DNA from: Apostichopus japonicus
Taxonomy: Eukaryota > Echinodermata > Holothuroidea > Aspidochirotida > Stichopodidae
Assembly: GCF_037975245.1 (NCBI RefSeq)
Contig: NC_092578.1
Span: forward strand, 18,626,321 to 18,690,320
Length of the DNA stretch: 64,000 nucleotides
Direction: 5' to 3'
A program made the translations under genes and the position numbers. The notes beneath the pieces were generated by a model. The model searched no databases and was not told the DNA's origin. It saw only the letters and a list, made by a program, of their open reading frames with translations. Of this stretch, positions 24,309-36,391 are shown in pieces. Numbering within the stretch: position 1 is the first letter of the stretch; every line of letters starts with the position of its first letter.

Positions 24309-27300
24309 TATTTTTTTTAATATTTTTTTTCCTTCTTCTAATGATTGATATGTTCTCCTACCTGATGAAGCTCCTGTTCTCTGCCAGTCAAATTTTCAGC
24401 TTGCCTCGCTTTCATCTCCTCCATCAGTCGCTCGTGGTCTTCCTTCATCTTAGCGATGCCCTTCTTATTCCGGTGAAAGTTCTCTTCGATCTTGTTCCTC
24501 AGCGTTTTGGTGTCGGCTTCGTATTTCTCTTGAAGTTGTTGATGGTTTACTTCCAACTCTAGCTTGGCCTGATAATAAAAACGTGACAATAATGAATAAA
24601 TATACGTATGTTAATTGGGTCAAGGTGAATGTCCTTTGACTTTAAATTTGGTTTAAAATATCCCAGTCCAAAAAATATTCCTCCACCATCATATATTTAT
24701 GCATCTAAGGTGGTCAGAAAAAAATTAAAATTTTGGACAAGAAATGGTGCACTCTCAGACATATTTTAGCTATTAAGTGGGTTGTTCTACATTCAAGGGG
24801 GTGAATAACTACTTGTAATTGGTATGTGGGGTTTCAAATTGGGGAGCACACCCCATCTACCCTCTCTATTCATTTAGGAATACCAATATTTGCAAGAAAT
24901 GAATACGCTCACCTCCGCTATGACTTGATACACAAGTATTCAAGTGCAAGAGCTCATACAAACCTTCTTGAGAAGTGAGAACAAGTACGAAAAAAACGTT
25001 TCATTGTGCTATGCCACTTTTATAAACATTCCTTCTACAACAGCCACTTTCTCAACAATATTTCTGACATAATACAATGTCTTATTAAATTTCTGAAACA
25101 CTGCAACCGATATTACTTCCAACCTTTCCTTTTCCCCTCCACCCAGTGCTAACACTCATCCCCAACCCTAACACCCTTCCCTGTCCCTAATGCCCTACCA
25201 CACCCCTAACACCCTTCCCCACCCCTAACACCCTTCCCCACCCCTAACACCCTTCCCCATCCCTAACGCCCTTCCCCACCCCTAATGCCAACAATGAGCC
25301 CTCTCTTACCGTCTTCATGTCATCAATAGTTCGCTGCAGCTCATCTTTCTGACTATCTTGGGCACTGACGGCAGCCATCTTTTGTAGTTCTCTCTCCTCT
25401 ATGGCCATCATCATCTCCGCTTCTCTCTCCTTCAAGTACTGTTGGCTCTCGTCCTCCTTCCTCTTCAGATTCATTTCAAATTCTTTCTCCTGAGACAGAG
25501 ACCACCAAAATATCAAATTGCAAAACTTTCTCATTACTGGCCTTTACAGGAAAGCCATTTACCACGGCTGTCACAGAGATGTCCTTAGAATCCTGGAAAT
25601 GTTATTTCTATTATACTGTCATCTTCTTCATTAATCTTCTTTCGGTCATAAATTTCACTCCCAGTGGAAGAGTTACCAGAAAACTTTTAACCCATCTATG
25701 ACACTTTATACCCATCTTCTAGTGTACCTTCTGATGAGTTTGCCAACTCAATCAAACAAAGGATGTAAAATTGTCCATGCAATGCACCAGGATATCATAC
25801 AGGCTATTCAGCCACTCTACAACAAGAGACTATTTCATAGAGGGCCTGACGTTTAGATCCTAGCAGGTTCATCAGGCCCTCTAACTTATACAGGCATTTG
25901 GTAGTAGATTTTGCACTGTTTCATTCCTTATCTTGAACAGTGAAAATATAAATAGAAAATAACTCTACAGAAGAACATTGATTTTCTCATGGACATGGTT
26001 GCTACTTATTTCACTTTTCCAGTTGATTGTTTAGTGGGCGAAAGGAGTATTTAAGGGGGAAATGCCTACTCTCATTTATACCCAAATTCTTTTAGAACAT
26101 CTCAGATTTATTATTCACAGCCGAGAGACGATAGACAAGATCTCTTACCTTCGTGGCCATCAGTTCTTTCACGGAATGTTCCTTCTCTGATAACACTTTC
26201 TCCCAATGTCTGTCTTTCTCTTGCAAGGCCGTTTCCTTCTCCTTGCCCAGGTCCTCTCGCATCTTCTCTTGCTCCTTCTAACACGATAAAAACAAAACAA
26301 AAACTGGAAAATTGCCACTGGCTCCCAAATCAGTTTACCTGCAATGATGATGAGTGCACACTTAATTCTATCTTCCCTGAGATAAAGATAATTAATGTCA
26401 GGGAGGGGGGTAGGTGTCAGAGATCTTAGCAAGGAGGGCATGTGACCCTGGGGATAAATAAAGCCAGCTCCCACGCAGATGTGTCTGGGCGTCCTCAAAT
26501 GATGCTTTCAGAGGCATATTTCAATTACAAATTTGGTAAATATAATTAGGTCTAAAACGCTACATCTTGCTAAGAACCAGCTTTGAATTTTGCGTGAGGT
26601 CCAAGAGAGGTTCAACACCAACCTCCAAACCCTACTCCTCACCTTCCCCTCCTCCAGGCCCCCTTGTCCTCCCCTCCCCCCCCCACACACATGGTATCCA
26701 AAAATGAAGAGTTGGCTTGAATTTTCTCATTCAAATTAAATCTGACAAGAAGAAAACTTTTAATGCCTCTTTCAAGTGTATCATTGATAAGGGTTTCTTA
26801 TTAAAAGTTATATAAAAATATTAATTTCTAGACAAAGAAGCCTTAATTCACAACTCAAATGCAGGTCCCCTTACCATATTTAACAATTTTGGAAGTCCTG
26901 CTGGCTGATTTTTTTTTTCTTTGGACTCTTTACGTCCACTTATGAATAATTATTAAATTACTAAAACTTATTAAATTAATATAGTTATTTTCAGTGAAAA
27001 TTTTACAGAGTGTAAAAGACACAAATGAACAACACATTTCTTCAGGAAACTTTTCTATTCTTTTTCCTTTCTTCCGACATAATTTTGTCTAGTTGTACAA
27101 GTGATATTAAAAAAATTAAAAGACCAAAATATACAAAGGCAAGGAATGATTTAAAATGGACGTAATAATTCAGTACTTTTTAAAATTTAATCTGATCGTA
27201 AATTATAATCTATATATGCAGCATTTTCAAGTCAATCAGCAAAAGACACTTTTGAATACACAATTTAAAAGTTTCCATTGCACTCACACCATTTAACTCA

Positions 27301-30300
27301 AAAAAAGATATAACTTTCCAAAGTTTATTGCTAAAAGGACATATATTTTGAATACATGTTTTGACTACCGAATATTGTCTGGATTTCCTTCTATTCAAAT
27401 TGGGTTAGCTCTAGATACACCATCCGCCTAAAAGACCAGAATAAAGTAGGATATTTTGTTTTAACGAATCTTATGTACAAAACTAGTCTTGATACACCTG
27501 CTGTCTTGTAGACCTAGTTTAATTTTCATGTGTTTGTTTGTGAAGACACTTTCAGACAAATAAAAATGTTTTTTTTCCTAAGTTTTAAACATCTTTTTTA
27601 GGCCCTTAGGCAAGGAGCTACGAACTGATTTGTAGCTCAGTTCTTTGCTTCGCAATAACAGTTCATGGCGAAGGATCTACATCTTGTTAGAGAATGTGGT
27701 TAACTCAAAGATGATGTCAGATTCCTTGTTAAGACTGACAAATAAGTTTGAATTCTGTAACACTGTAAAGAATATGATTCCTTTTCCCCTCCCCTCCTCA
27801 CCCCTCTACTAGCCCACCACACCCCTACCCATCCCTGCTGTTGATATAAACTGTACGTCCACCCCATCAAAATATTCATCAATAATTTCATAATCTTGTC
27901 GATATAATAAAGTTAGCTCGGAAGGATAAAGACTGAAGAGATGAAACCTCAACATTCACAGGTTTTGCTGATAAATATGTTTCAATATCTGCACATTAAG
28001 TTTTCAAACCTATTCAGTTCCCATCATGCACAGTTGTTTCCTTTTCAACTTTAACAACCACTGTATCAACTGCAGCAATTTCAATATCTTTTTCCTTCAG
28101 TAGCAGCATTCTTGATTACTCATCAATCAATTTCATATTTCTGACGAGCAACGCCACTGTCTTTTGTTGCTTTCGAGTCACTATTTTCTTTTGATATCAA
28201 AACTGCCAAAATGTAGAACGACAGTCCATGGATAATGTCCACAAAAATAGAAAAGACGGATATCCCGGCAAGATTTTCAAGTAAAGATGTTCTTCAGGAA
28301 GACTTGTATTTTTGGTTGCAAATTCGCTGACGACGAGGAGGAGGTGGAAGAGGAGGAGGAGGAGGAAGGGGATGTCTTCTCCATGTTGTCCAAAGTCTGT
28401 GGAGAAGTGATGTAACAGACATGAGATGCTGTTGCACATCCCCAGGACTTTCTGAGGACAGGACCATGGAGATGACAGATGGAATGGACGATGTATGCGG
28501 AGTGGAAAGGGACAAGAAATAAAAAATATCCCGCAGAATGATGTTAATGAATGACTTTCTTGTGTAGACCCCTGGTAATCAAACTGGGGTTCGCGACCCT
28601 TTCTAGGGTCGCCAAAATGTTTTGTTGTGCCACGAAAAAAGCAATTGGAATAAAAAAAACATCGATGCCTTTGTTTAGACAAAAAAAAGTGGAAAATCTT
28701 GAAAATACAGTTAAGTCCTTCAAAAAATGCAGAATAAAACTTCATTTTGAAAACTAAGCACAATCATGACAGATACACTACTGGAGGGTTGATGAAGGTT
28801 AAACCTGGGGTCACCAAGGAAAAAATTTTTATACCAGGGGTGTAGATGGGTTACAGTCCTATGGAGTTAGGTAGTACGAAGCTAAACACAAGTTGAGGTA
28901 GTCCACCTGAACTTCAATCACAACTTTAATATTCAGCATATTAAAATGAAACATTTATTTGTGATCATTTTATTATGAGAAACTTTTACAAAGACCCCTG
29001 GTTGCTTCTGAGCTTTCACTTAGTTCGATACCGAAGCTGAGCTTTCTCCAGGAGGGAGGGCAAGTGAAGCGAGTTTCAAGGGTAACTGATGGCAAAACCA
29101 TCTTTACACCATCCCCTGTACAAGTGTTAGACTCGCGAAGCTCGATTGAAGTAGGGTAAGTAGAAACTCACACGACTAAGTGTCTGCCACCGTTTGCTCC
29201 CCATAGCGAGACGATTTGTAAATTCTGCCATGAGCAGGTTGCTTTCACGCTTAGGGTTTAAAACTTGTCATTTGGACGGTAAATCTTACCTTCATGAGGT
29301 CGATGACGGCCTGCTTGCCTCTTGACAACTCCTGAGCCAGGTTTTGTTTTTCCTCTTCACTTTGACTCTCCAGTTTCAGGAGTTGGTTTTGTAATTCAGA
29401 CACTGTCGAAAAAAAATCAAACAAAATACCTCTCGATTTATAACATTTGTGTGACGATGTGACAGATGTGGAGACAGCTTATATAATACACATTTATTTA
29501 ATTTTATTTACTTACCTTTTGTTTTAATTTATTAATGATATATTGCATTTTATGTGGGTAAATGGACAAAAAGGTTAAAATGACACCATTAAAGGACCAT
29601 ACATCAAAGTTAGTTCACAAACATATCAAGATCATGAATTACTTCCACAACAAAATTGTTTCTAAACATAACATATACTTTATATCATGTCAGGATCTAA
29701 ACATGTGTCTTCATGATTGTGTCAAACTTCCCAACAGTTGCTATTAACAAGATAAAATAAATATTTTATATATAATTTTTTTTAAACTTTTTTGTTTTAT
29801 AACACGTTAGTACACAAAATTTCCCTCCCTTTTACACTCCAAAGACATGTCGTGTGCCACAAAATGATGAAATCATCCCTGAGGGTTTATTTGAATCACA
29901 TGATGACTATAAACGAAGCTGCCCATAATCTTAGGCACAGACTATGCTAGGTTAAATTATATTCTGCTATATAGCATTGCACACCTAGGCAAACTCTTGT
30001 TCTTTTCCTGTGAGCAATATAAATCTTTCGGACAAAGTAAACTGACTTTGGTTCATATGTCTTTGACACGAATAATGATAAAACAATGCCATTTACTTTT
30101 TACACTATGAACAAGTATTTCCACGAGAGAAGAGAGAGGGACAGGGAGCAGATCAAGACACAAAAACACACACTTTACTTTAAGATAACTTTTCAATCCC
30201 AATCTCTAAAGTGAAGATTCACAGACCTCGTTTGTCGCTCTTCTCGAGTTTGGTCTGCAGGCCACCTTTCTCTGAAGTCAGACTCCTGACATTTTCTTGC

Positions 30301-33300
30301 ATGTTGGAGTTCTTCTGATCTCTCTCCTCCAGTTCCAGGTGCATCTGTTGTTTGGCTTCTGCTATTGAGATGGCCTTTTCTTCCATGGCTTGATCCAGCT
30401 GTTCTTTGGCTTGGCTCAACTGCTGGATGAACTTGGATTTCTCCATGTCATGTTGTTTCTGCATAGCAAAGATAAAGCATGAAGGTCACGCCATTTCACA
30501 AGATTTTTTTCTTCTTTTCTTGTTTTAACTTTTGAATTTAACCGACAACTTTTATAGGATGTGTAAAAGTAAGTTGGCCTGACATTTCGATCCTAGCTGG
30601 ATCTTCTTCAGAGGCTAAATGACAAGTGGCACTTTGTAGTAGTGGTACTTTTATAGTAGTTAACCCCTCCCCCCACCAAATTGTATTTTTGTTGAGTTAA
30701 TAAAGATGCTGGCATTAATAGAATGAATGAAGAATATCATGGGGGGGGGGGGGATTTGAACTGAGTCCTTACCAGCCAAACATACTGTATTTTGTTTTGT
30801 ATTTGCAAGGATGGGGGGGGGGGTTAAGGGGAACTAAACATTATTCACTAAAGATTCATTCATAAGAGTTCCTCTGAAGTAAAACCTTAGTTAAGGTGAT
30901 ATTAATATTTTTATTTTAATAATCAGTTCTATTCAATAAAAATTCCTACGTACGAGTTAAGTGTTGACTTACTTTCAGAAGGGCGATCTCATTGGTCTGG
31001 TCTTCCTTTTCTTGAGCCAACTGGTTGTTTTTCTCTTTGTTGCCTTTAATTGTCTCTTTACATTTCCCTAATAATCCCTCCAGTCTTTTGATCTGTAGAT
31101 CATAAAATACAATTATCAATTAAAAGTATTACTCTAATTCAAAAATCAAAGGATAAAAACGATCAATAGTTTAACCATGATGGTTATACTGCAAGATAAA
31201 AGTACCATTATTAAATCAAAGTTCATTCATAAAGCCACTTTGAGACTGGCCATGAATTGCATAAGTATCTCCGTTAAAACTCTTCCCCATCATGGTACAT
31301 CAGATATCCATCAATCACTAGACTGTTAACTTTAGACAGAGCAGTACTCGAAAATTGTAGCCTATTTGAGACCGTAACATGAAATACTGCACATTATGTT
31401 GTACTGAAAAAAAAAAACCTATGTGGGGAAAAAAAGGAATTATTACATTGAAAAAATACTAAAATTAATTAATTTATCCTTGAATTCATTATAAAAATAT
31501 CACTTTAGTTCACTCAGATTGCAGCGTGCATGATGAGAGATTTGACCGACTTCAAGAGGGTTTGAAAATTAAAGAGCAAAATAGTTTATATTGTATTTGT
31601 AAGGTAAACTAAATTTTCTGTATTGATCAGAGTGGTACTATGTACATAATAATGTATGAATGTTATAGGATTTGCTTGTCCGATATGTCTGTTTAACCTG
31701 GTTTTAAGGGTGTTCATGTTAGTTTGCCACGAAGGATCCCCCATTAGGACTAAAACATCAAGTCCTTTTAGAGAAAATTACGACAGACCACAGGAATTCA
31801 GCTATAAGCAATTAAGCATGTTGCCGGTTTTACAAAGAGATTGATTTTGTAGGTAATAGGGAAAGTGGATACCTCCCTAATCCTGTGTCAATGTATATAA
31901 CTTTATTTCTGCACATCACGATACATACTACAGGTGTGGTTTCATAACAACACAATATCAAACTCTATTCTAGTATATTCATGATTATTCAAACCATTCT
32001 TAATCTGTTATCTACAATCTTGGTTCTCATTGGCTGACATGGTGTCATGTGACAATTAATGACGACTCATAACGACAAAAGCAAAGCTTGAAAAGCATAA
32101 GATTTTATTCCTGTCTTCCCTTTTTTTTCTATATTCTTTCTTTTGCATAAGGATTTCTCTCTCAATGCAGAGTTTCAGCTAACCTTTTCCTTCAGATTCT
32201 TCACAACTTCATCGGTTGTTTCGTCTTCTTTGGCTTCGACTTTGGGTGACTCTGGTTGTGGCTTTGGCTTCAGTCCATCAGGATCCTCTCCCTTCTTTAA
32301 TAATTTCACCTACACAAAGATTTACAGTAAAAACACAAAAGAGATCCTAGATAGGTTTTGTAAATTATGCAATGTGATACACATCTTTTCATATTTAGTG
32401 CGCCTCTCTCCAAGGTACAAAAAGATGATCTGGAGCTTCTGTATGTGGAAGCGTTTTTACTACACAGGTTAACATTAAATCACAGAGACTAAGAAAATAA
32501 CATTCACAACGGAAATTATGTCTGCGAACATCGGTCAGATGTTGACCTCATCAGAGGATAGATCAAGTGATCAGATGTTGAGCTTTTCAGTAAAAAAGGA
32601 TCTAGTAAAATCACATACAAGATGACCTTTATGCTCTTGCACTCCTTACTTGGGTCTGTAAAACGCTGATCATTTCATCTTTTTCCTCAAGTTGAAGGCT
32701 AAATGTTTCTTCCATGTGTTTCTTTGCCTGTCGATCTAACTCGGCTGCTTCCTTCAGTTCAGAGACTCTTCTCAGGGCTTTATCTTGACTCTGGGACATG
32801 ATAGCCTAGAAGATGATAGAAGACAGTTTGTCAAAACAAAAACAAGTTTACAATTTATCTAAACCAGTTGAGAATATTTTATTGTAAATTGTATCAAATG
32901 CAGGATTTTTGAAGAGAAATGCACTTTCATCCAGTGCGTATGAATTGTAGACTAAGTACCGAGCCCTTTGAGGCAGAGGAAGTTTATTCCAAACTATTAA
33001 ATCAGAAGTAAATATGTAATTTACGTTCATGACCATTTCAATTGCCAACCAATTTGCAAAGCTCATTTGAAGTGGATAGCAGTGATAATTCAGGTGTAGT
33101 GGAACAAACCTACAACAAAATTGGACGGAACAGCAGATACTTGAAGCTTAAACCTTATTATTATTCCACATAATACCATGGAAAATACATTTTCCAATTG
33201 AACACAACCTGTATCACACATGAGTCTGACAGGACGACAGACGTTGTTTATCACATAACAACTTGCCAACTTTAAATTATTAATTTACTATGGACTATTT

Positions 33301-35385
33301 TTCTGCGCTGTTTATTGTGCCACTTCACGAATTGAATGGTTTAACCTAGCTTGTCGTCATTGTGAGCAAGCCTCTAGGAGAGACGCAGGATTGAATCCTT
33401 CATCCGTTTGGTGGATCTCTTATTGATCTGTTATTCCTGTGCACTTTCTTTCAACCTATCACCAAATGATGATGGTTACCATCTTTGGTAAATCAAAATA
33501 AGAGTATAACCCTCCAGCTCTTGAAAATCTGTTTGAAGAAATATTTCACATTCCAATAAATGTTTGACCTTGCATGACCCCCAGTCCTTCTCCAGCTTTT
33601 GCACCCCTGACCACCGGAACACTATATCACAAAAATGTTCGTTCCGATTGGTACACAAACCTTGACTTTCTGGTTCTCTTTGTCAACCTCTCTGTACGCT
33701 AACGTCAGCTCCGTAAACTTAGTCTTCAACTTATTAAAGGTCCTTTCTTGTTTCTTGTAGGTTTTTAGAAGTTCATTTTTATTCATGGCGTCTAAAGTTT
33801 TGGTTGTCTCCTCTACTTCGCTCTCTGTATCAGAGGGTGGTGGGTGAGCTTTCGCTGGTGTCTGGTACTGGGGAAACAATGGACTCTCTGCATTTTCGGG
33901 AGTGGATCCTCTCAGGGGTGTAGAAGGGGGCAACTTCTGAGGCTGAAAAATTTGAGAGAGAAAACTAGAGTGAACGGCTGAGTGTGAGATAAGCGAAGAG
34001 AAATCGTCAAATGTTGCATACAGTATGATATCTGCAAATAATCAATTGATGACAGATTTATTAATTTGATGCTATGATTGCTGTACACTTGTTCACTGAA
34101 GGACCATTTGGCTTCAACAGCTTTTAAGGGATCAGTGATGTGACATGTGCAATTAGATTAACCAGACACCAGGAGAAAAAACTTCTGTGTAACCGGTGAA
34201 AATGGTGACAAAGTGTGCTGGACTAATTGCAAAAACTTAACTTCAAACCCTACTTAGACGTAATCTGAGATCATGAGACCATTGGGAGACCATTGACTCC
34301 AACCCATCCTTGGCCTGACATCTTCCCTGTAACTCCAAACAAGATCTTAGACTCATTGAAAAAAAAAACAATTGAATAACAGTCTATCCTTCACAGAGTA
34401 TAATAAGCACTTACTATCAACTTAATAAATGACAAACTTAAACTTACTGTCGCTCCATCATTCTGGTCACTGTCCAAATTAAGTTTAGTAGTTGCCGATA
34501 ACTTTCCATCTGGCAAGGGAGGTGTTTGTTCAAGCTATTCATGAGAAAAATTTAATTTTATATCAGCATAAAGCTCATGGTTATGATGTACCAGAGTCAT
34601 TGTGCTACAATATTACAAAATGCAACTTTAGTGTTCATCCCTTTATATTTGCACAGACACATATTGAACAGTAGATGCACCTGAACTTCAGTTTAAATGT
34701 TTAAAAGGTTTTATAGACATTCAAAGCCTTTTTAACACTCTTAAGATTAACTTTAAGATTTATAAATCAAGAGTGTGTGCTCATCAGAATTGCATAGCCT
34801 AGGCCTAAACTGTTTTCTGAATTCCTGAAGCATTCCACCCATTCCAGTAGATTGCAACAGAATTACTGGCAAATATACTTCTACAGAAATACCAGTTTCT
34901 CTACTCGTGACATTCCGAGATCCCACCGTGAGATGATACATAAACTTGTCTCACGCTGTCACAGTACTAAAACCCTGAGTAAGAGTTGGCAGGTGCTACT
35001 ACTAGGTAGACTAATCCTCTCACTGAATACAAAAAGATATTTTTGGATGTTTTACGCAATGTTAGCCTATAGTTCCTACCAACATACTGAGATTTTCACC
35101 AAAAATGTGACCATAATTTAGCATAGGCCTGAGCGCTCTTTAGTGAAACCGATCCAGCTAATGTAACTGTAAGCTAAGCCGTAACGTTAGGATATATTAA
35201 AGTTACGGGCGGTTTAGGCAAGGGCCTAAGCTATGTTGACTTTTATTGTATGCTACAATTTACACACAAACTGTCCATAATGGTGACGAAAAAGTTCATA
35301 CCAAACCCTCTTTCTTCCTTTGGTTGGGCCGCATCGGAGAGCTTGCCTCCTTTTGGGCAATATCCTTTTTCATTTTCTTGAACAT
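5539..35385 (-). CDS. GOLGA4: Golgin-245 (golgin subfamily A member 4), spliced, terminal exon not placed
   Basis: Peripheral trans-Golgi coiled-coil tether that captures endosome-derived vesicles. Coding exons in transcript order, from high to low coordinate: 35302-35385, 34448-34534, 33661-33942, 32650-32805, 32184-32309, 30973-31092, 30227-30458, 29290-29402, 26149-26277, 25310-25489, 24362-24568, 20042-23970, 18961-19160, 18499-18629, 15158-15358, 13868-13972, 10082-10181, 9113-9177, 8470-8517, 5539-5631. I read GT/AG at every junction and all phases agree, giving 6,588 nt (2,196 codons); human golgin-245 is about 2,230 aa. Segments match vertebrate golgin-245 closely, e.g. SQSQDKALRRVSELKE and the GRIP motif YLKHVLYQYMMG. 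Most of the middle is coiled coil. The last few residues lie in an exon below 5539 that I could not place securely. A 5' UTR exon upstream of 35385 is possible. Confidence 0.93.
8470..8517 (-). CDS. GOLGA4: GOLGA4 GRIP-domain exon A
   Basis: A 48-bp exon coding YLKHVLYQYMMGKEPK, with a CTCCGTCAG acceptor and a GTTAGT donor. The first residue is the invariant GRIP tyrosine, known in the family to be required for binding ARL1-GTP and for trans-Golgi targeting. Human counterpart: YLRKVLFEYMMGRETK. Confidence 0.93.
9113..9177 (-). CDS. GOLGA4: GOLGA4 exon leading into the GRIP domain
   Basis: 65 bp, phase 1 in and 0 out, coding ADGDSIALSDGQILTKTTEIQ. It directly precedes the GRIP exon; the last residues TEIQ correspond to TEFE in human golgin-245. 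Confidence 0.85.
10322..10646 (-). mobile_element. LINE reverse-transcriptase C-terminal relic
   Basis: The minus frame reads SFSPRTVRDWNYLSEESIRA then SAEAFKKLIQLD and a stop, matching the FFPRTxRxWNxLPxxxVxAxSxxxFK ending of jockey/CR1-like reverse transcriptases. No catalytic domain is present. It sits in a GOLGA4 intron, in the same orientation as the gene. Confidence 0.65.
11847..12346. repeat. 125-bp tandem repeat, three copies plus a degenerate one
   Basis: Copies start at 11972, 12097 and 12222, all with period 125, ending in AGAAAAGCAGAATAAAAACA. A degenerate copy precedes (about 11847-11971) and a short partial follows from 12347. Copies 1 and 2 contain the palindrome ACATAACAGTGTTATGT. 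Within a GOLGA4 intron. Confidence 0.88.
16508..16740 (+). repeat. Dispersed repeat, copy 1
   Basis: Shares ordered blocks with 47163-47320: TGTGTTAGACTAT, TTCAGTCACTTT, AAAGGGTC.TTTCTC, ACAACCTGGACT and ACAA.ATATCAAA. It carries an AT-rich insertion around 16590-16645. In a GOLGA4 intron. Confidence 0.7.
18290..18349. repeat. 30-bp tandem duplication
   Basis: Two copies of GGATCAGATGGAATAAAYGC + ACCGATTAAT, at 18290 and 18320, with one difference. Within a GOLGA4 intron. Confidence 0.9.
19255..19580. repeat. (GGA)n microsatellite, about 326 bp
   Basis: Imperfect GGA/GAG up to about 19386, then almost pure. It lies in the intron between the giant GOLGA4 exon and exon 18961-19160. On the transcript strand it is a (TCC)n polypyrimidine run ending about 93 nt before the acceptor. 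It creates meaningless poly-Glu, poly-Gly and poly-Leu frames. Confidence 0.97.
20042..23970 (-). CDS. GOLGA4: GOLGA4 giant coiled-coil exon (3,929 bp)
   Basis: A single open frame of 1,309 codons plus two bases, about 60 percent of the protein. Composition is Glu/Lys/Gln/Leu-rich with heptad spacing throughout and few helix breakers, i.e. a long parallel coiled-coil rod. The acceptor is CATCAG before EHKTYIEELQRQ and the donor is GTGAGTT after LEVM+AG. Near its C-terminal end it matches human golgin-245 (LADLKKKAEIKISQIKGK against human LAELKRKAEQKIAAIKK). No transmembrane or enzymatic domain is visible. Confidence 0.93.
24275..24305. repeat. Short (TA)n microsatellite
   Basis: About 30 bp of TA, in a GOLGA4 intron 57 nt below exon 24362-24568. 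Confidence 0.9.
25164..25290. repeat. 18-bp minisatellite next to a GOLGA4 donor
   Basis: About six to seven imperfect units of CCCTAACACCCTTCCCCA. On the transcript strand it is G-rich (GGGGTGGGGAAGGG) and starts about 20 nt inside the intron after exon 25310-25489. Confidence 0.88.
26278..29289 (-). other. Long GOLGA4 intron
   Basis: 3-kb intron between exons 29290-29402 and 26149-26277. It contains pyrimidine- and purine-rich runs, a candidate MITE (28569-28840), and a 188-codon minus-strand frame at 28197-28763 that shows no domain and is not bounded by consistent splice sites. No extra in-phase exon recognised. Confidence 0.6.
28569..28840. mobile_element. Candidate MITE, 272 bp
   Basis: Short inverted ends CCCCTGGTA ... 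TACCAGGGG bounded by direct repeats TGTAGA at 28563-28568 and 28841-28846. The next bases continue imperfectly inverted (CTGGGGTTCGCGACC versus GGGGTCACC). It lies within a GOLGA4 intron. The short TSD makes the class uncertain. Confidence 0.5.
30227..30458 (-). CDS. GOLGA4: GOLGA4 exon 7: conserved coiled coil
   Basis: 77 codons plus one base, beginning KQHDMEKSKFIQQLSQAKEQ. It aligns with the human segment around MAEKTKLITQLRDAKN and its following IAETKRQMH (here IAEAKQQMH). The donor reads GTCTGT rather than GTAAGT but is the only one that keeps phase with the next exon (29402). With exons 30973-31092 and 32184-32805 this is the best-conserved part of the rod. Confidence 0.88.
33661..33942 (-). 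CDS. GOLGA4: GOLGA4 exon 3: acidic linker and start of coiled coil
   Basis: 94 codons between a TTTTTCAG acceptor and a GTTTGTG donor. The first half is Pro/Ser/Thr-rich with an acidic patch (SDTESEVEE), like the PPSDMDSEAED segment of human golgin-245. It then passes into helical sequence (NKNELLKTYKKQERTFNKLK) that begins the coiled coil. Probably a flexible hinge between the vesicle-capturing N terminus and the rod. Confidence 0.9.
35302..35385 (-). CDS. GOLGA4: GOLGA4 first coding exon with N-terminal tethering motif
   Basis: ATG at 35385-35383 opens MFKKMKKDIAQKEASS and the exon ends before a GTATGA donor, phase 0, 28 codons. The start is chosen because golgin-245 and golgin-97 of vertebrates begin with the same basic motif (MFKKLKQKI and similar). 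That short N-terminal motif is known to bind TBC1D23 and capture endosome-derived vesicles. The sequence shows the motif; the binding is inferred from the family. Confidence 0.88.
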
Positions 35386-36216
35386 TTTGACAAAATTTGT
35401 ATTAGGAACCCTACGATGTGAGAAAAATATGATTTAGGCTGCGAATCTTTACATGTTCCACGTATGTTGCCGTACCTGGTAGCCTATGCAAGCAAAGGGT
35501 GTAGGGAAAGATAGACCATTTTGCTAAAGTGTGAAAGCGGAAGTAGCTGCTCATGGCGTTGGACGCCATAAATCTCAATGTAGATACAATTCTCGAAAAA
35601 CTCGAATTGAAAAGAACAAACTTGTCTCTTGGTACCCAAAATCTATTAACTTCGAAACAGTTTTTCCTCTGAAATTTGCTTTGAATGTCGGTTTGCCGCA
35701 GAAAAAAATTTCTGGTGTTGCTACTTATAGACTAATTTTACTTTATATCATATGTTGGAAAAAATAACGTTTCTAAACTAATATCCTGGTATATACTTCT
35801 CCTGAGAATTAACATCAAGTTTGTTTTATCGGGAATTGGATTAAGAACATTTTGGAAAGACGGCTTTCTAATATGAAAATATGTTTTTCTAATATATTAA
35901 CTTTATTTATTTTATTTTATCTATTTATTTATACTTTATTTATTCTGACACCCTTTTCCCATTGATAATATTATTCAATTTCTATGTTCAATGCAAATCG
36001 TGCATACATAAGTGTAGTTATTCGCCCGAAGAGTGTACGTGACCGGTTACCTTTTTTTTTACCAGAACTGCCTGAAACGCGTTAATTTGTTTCATATATA
36101 CTCCATGCAAACACGGCGCGGTTGCCTCTCTTTCCCAGTCAATGTCTTTGATACAGATCCGTGTACTTTGTGATCTTAGCATGAATGAGTCCAGAATGTG
36201 TTGGCTGAATTTGCTA

Positions 36217-36391
36217 GTATACAAATAATAAATGGTTATGAGTGCGATAGTGAAAATATTTCATGAGTTGAAAGATGGAATGTTCCATTCAACGAGGCGC
36301 AGGCTAGTTGAATGGAACAAATAACATCTTTCAACGAATGAAATATTTGGACTATTGCACGAATGGAAACCATTCATTATTTGTTATATAC
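36217..36391. mobile_element. Foldback inverted-repeat element, about 80-bp arms
   Basis: Arms 36217-36293 and 36307-36391 are imperfect reverse complements (e.g. TGTTCCATTCAAC and GTTGAATGGAACA; GTGCGATAGT and ACTATTGCAC; GAAATATT motifs) around a 13-nt centre. Probably a MITE or foldback relic. It lies between GOLGA4 and LRR receptor A. Confidence 0.8.

Noticed and set aside
28197-28763. 188-codon minus-strand frame inside a golgin intron
   Set aside because: No domain, signal or phase-compatible splice sites; overlaps a candidate MITE.
32848-33066. Minus-strand frame containing VWNKLPLPQR, possible LINE relic
   Set aside because: The WNKLP motif alone is too short and the following FKxxL signature is missing.
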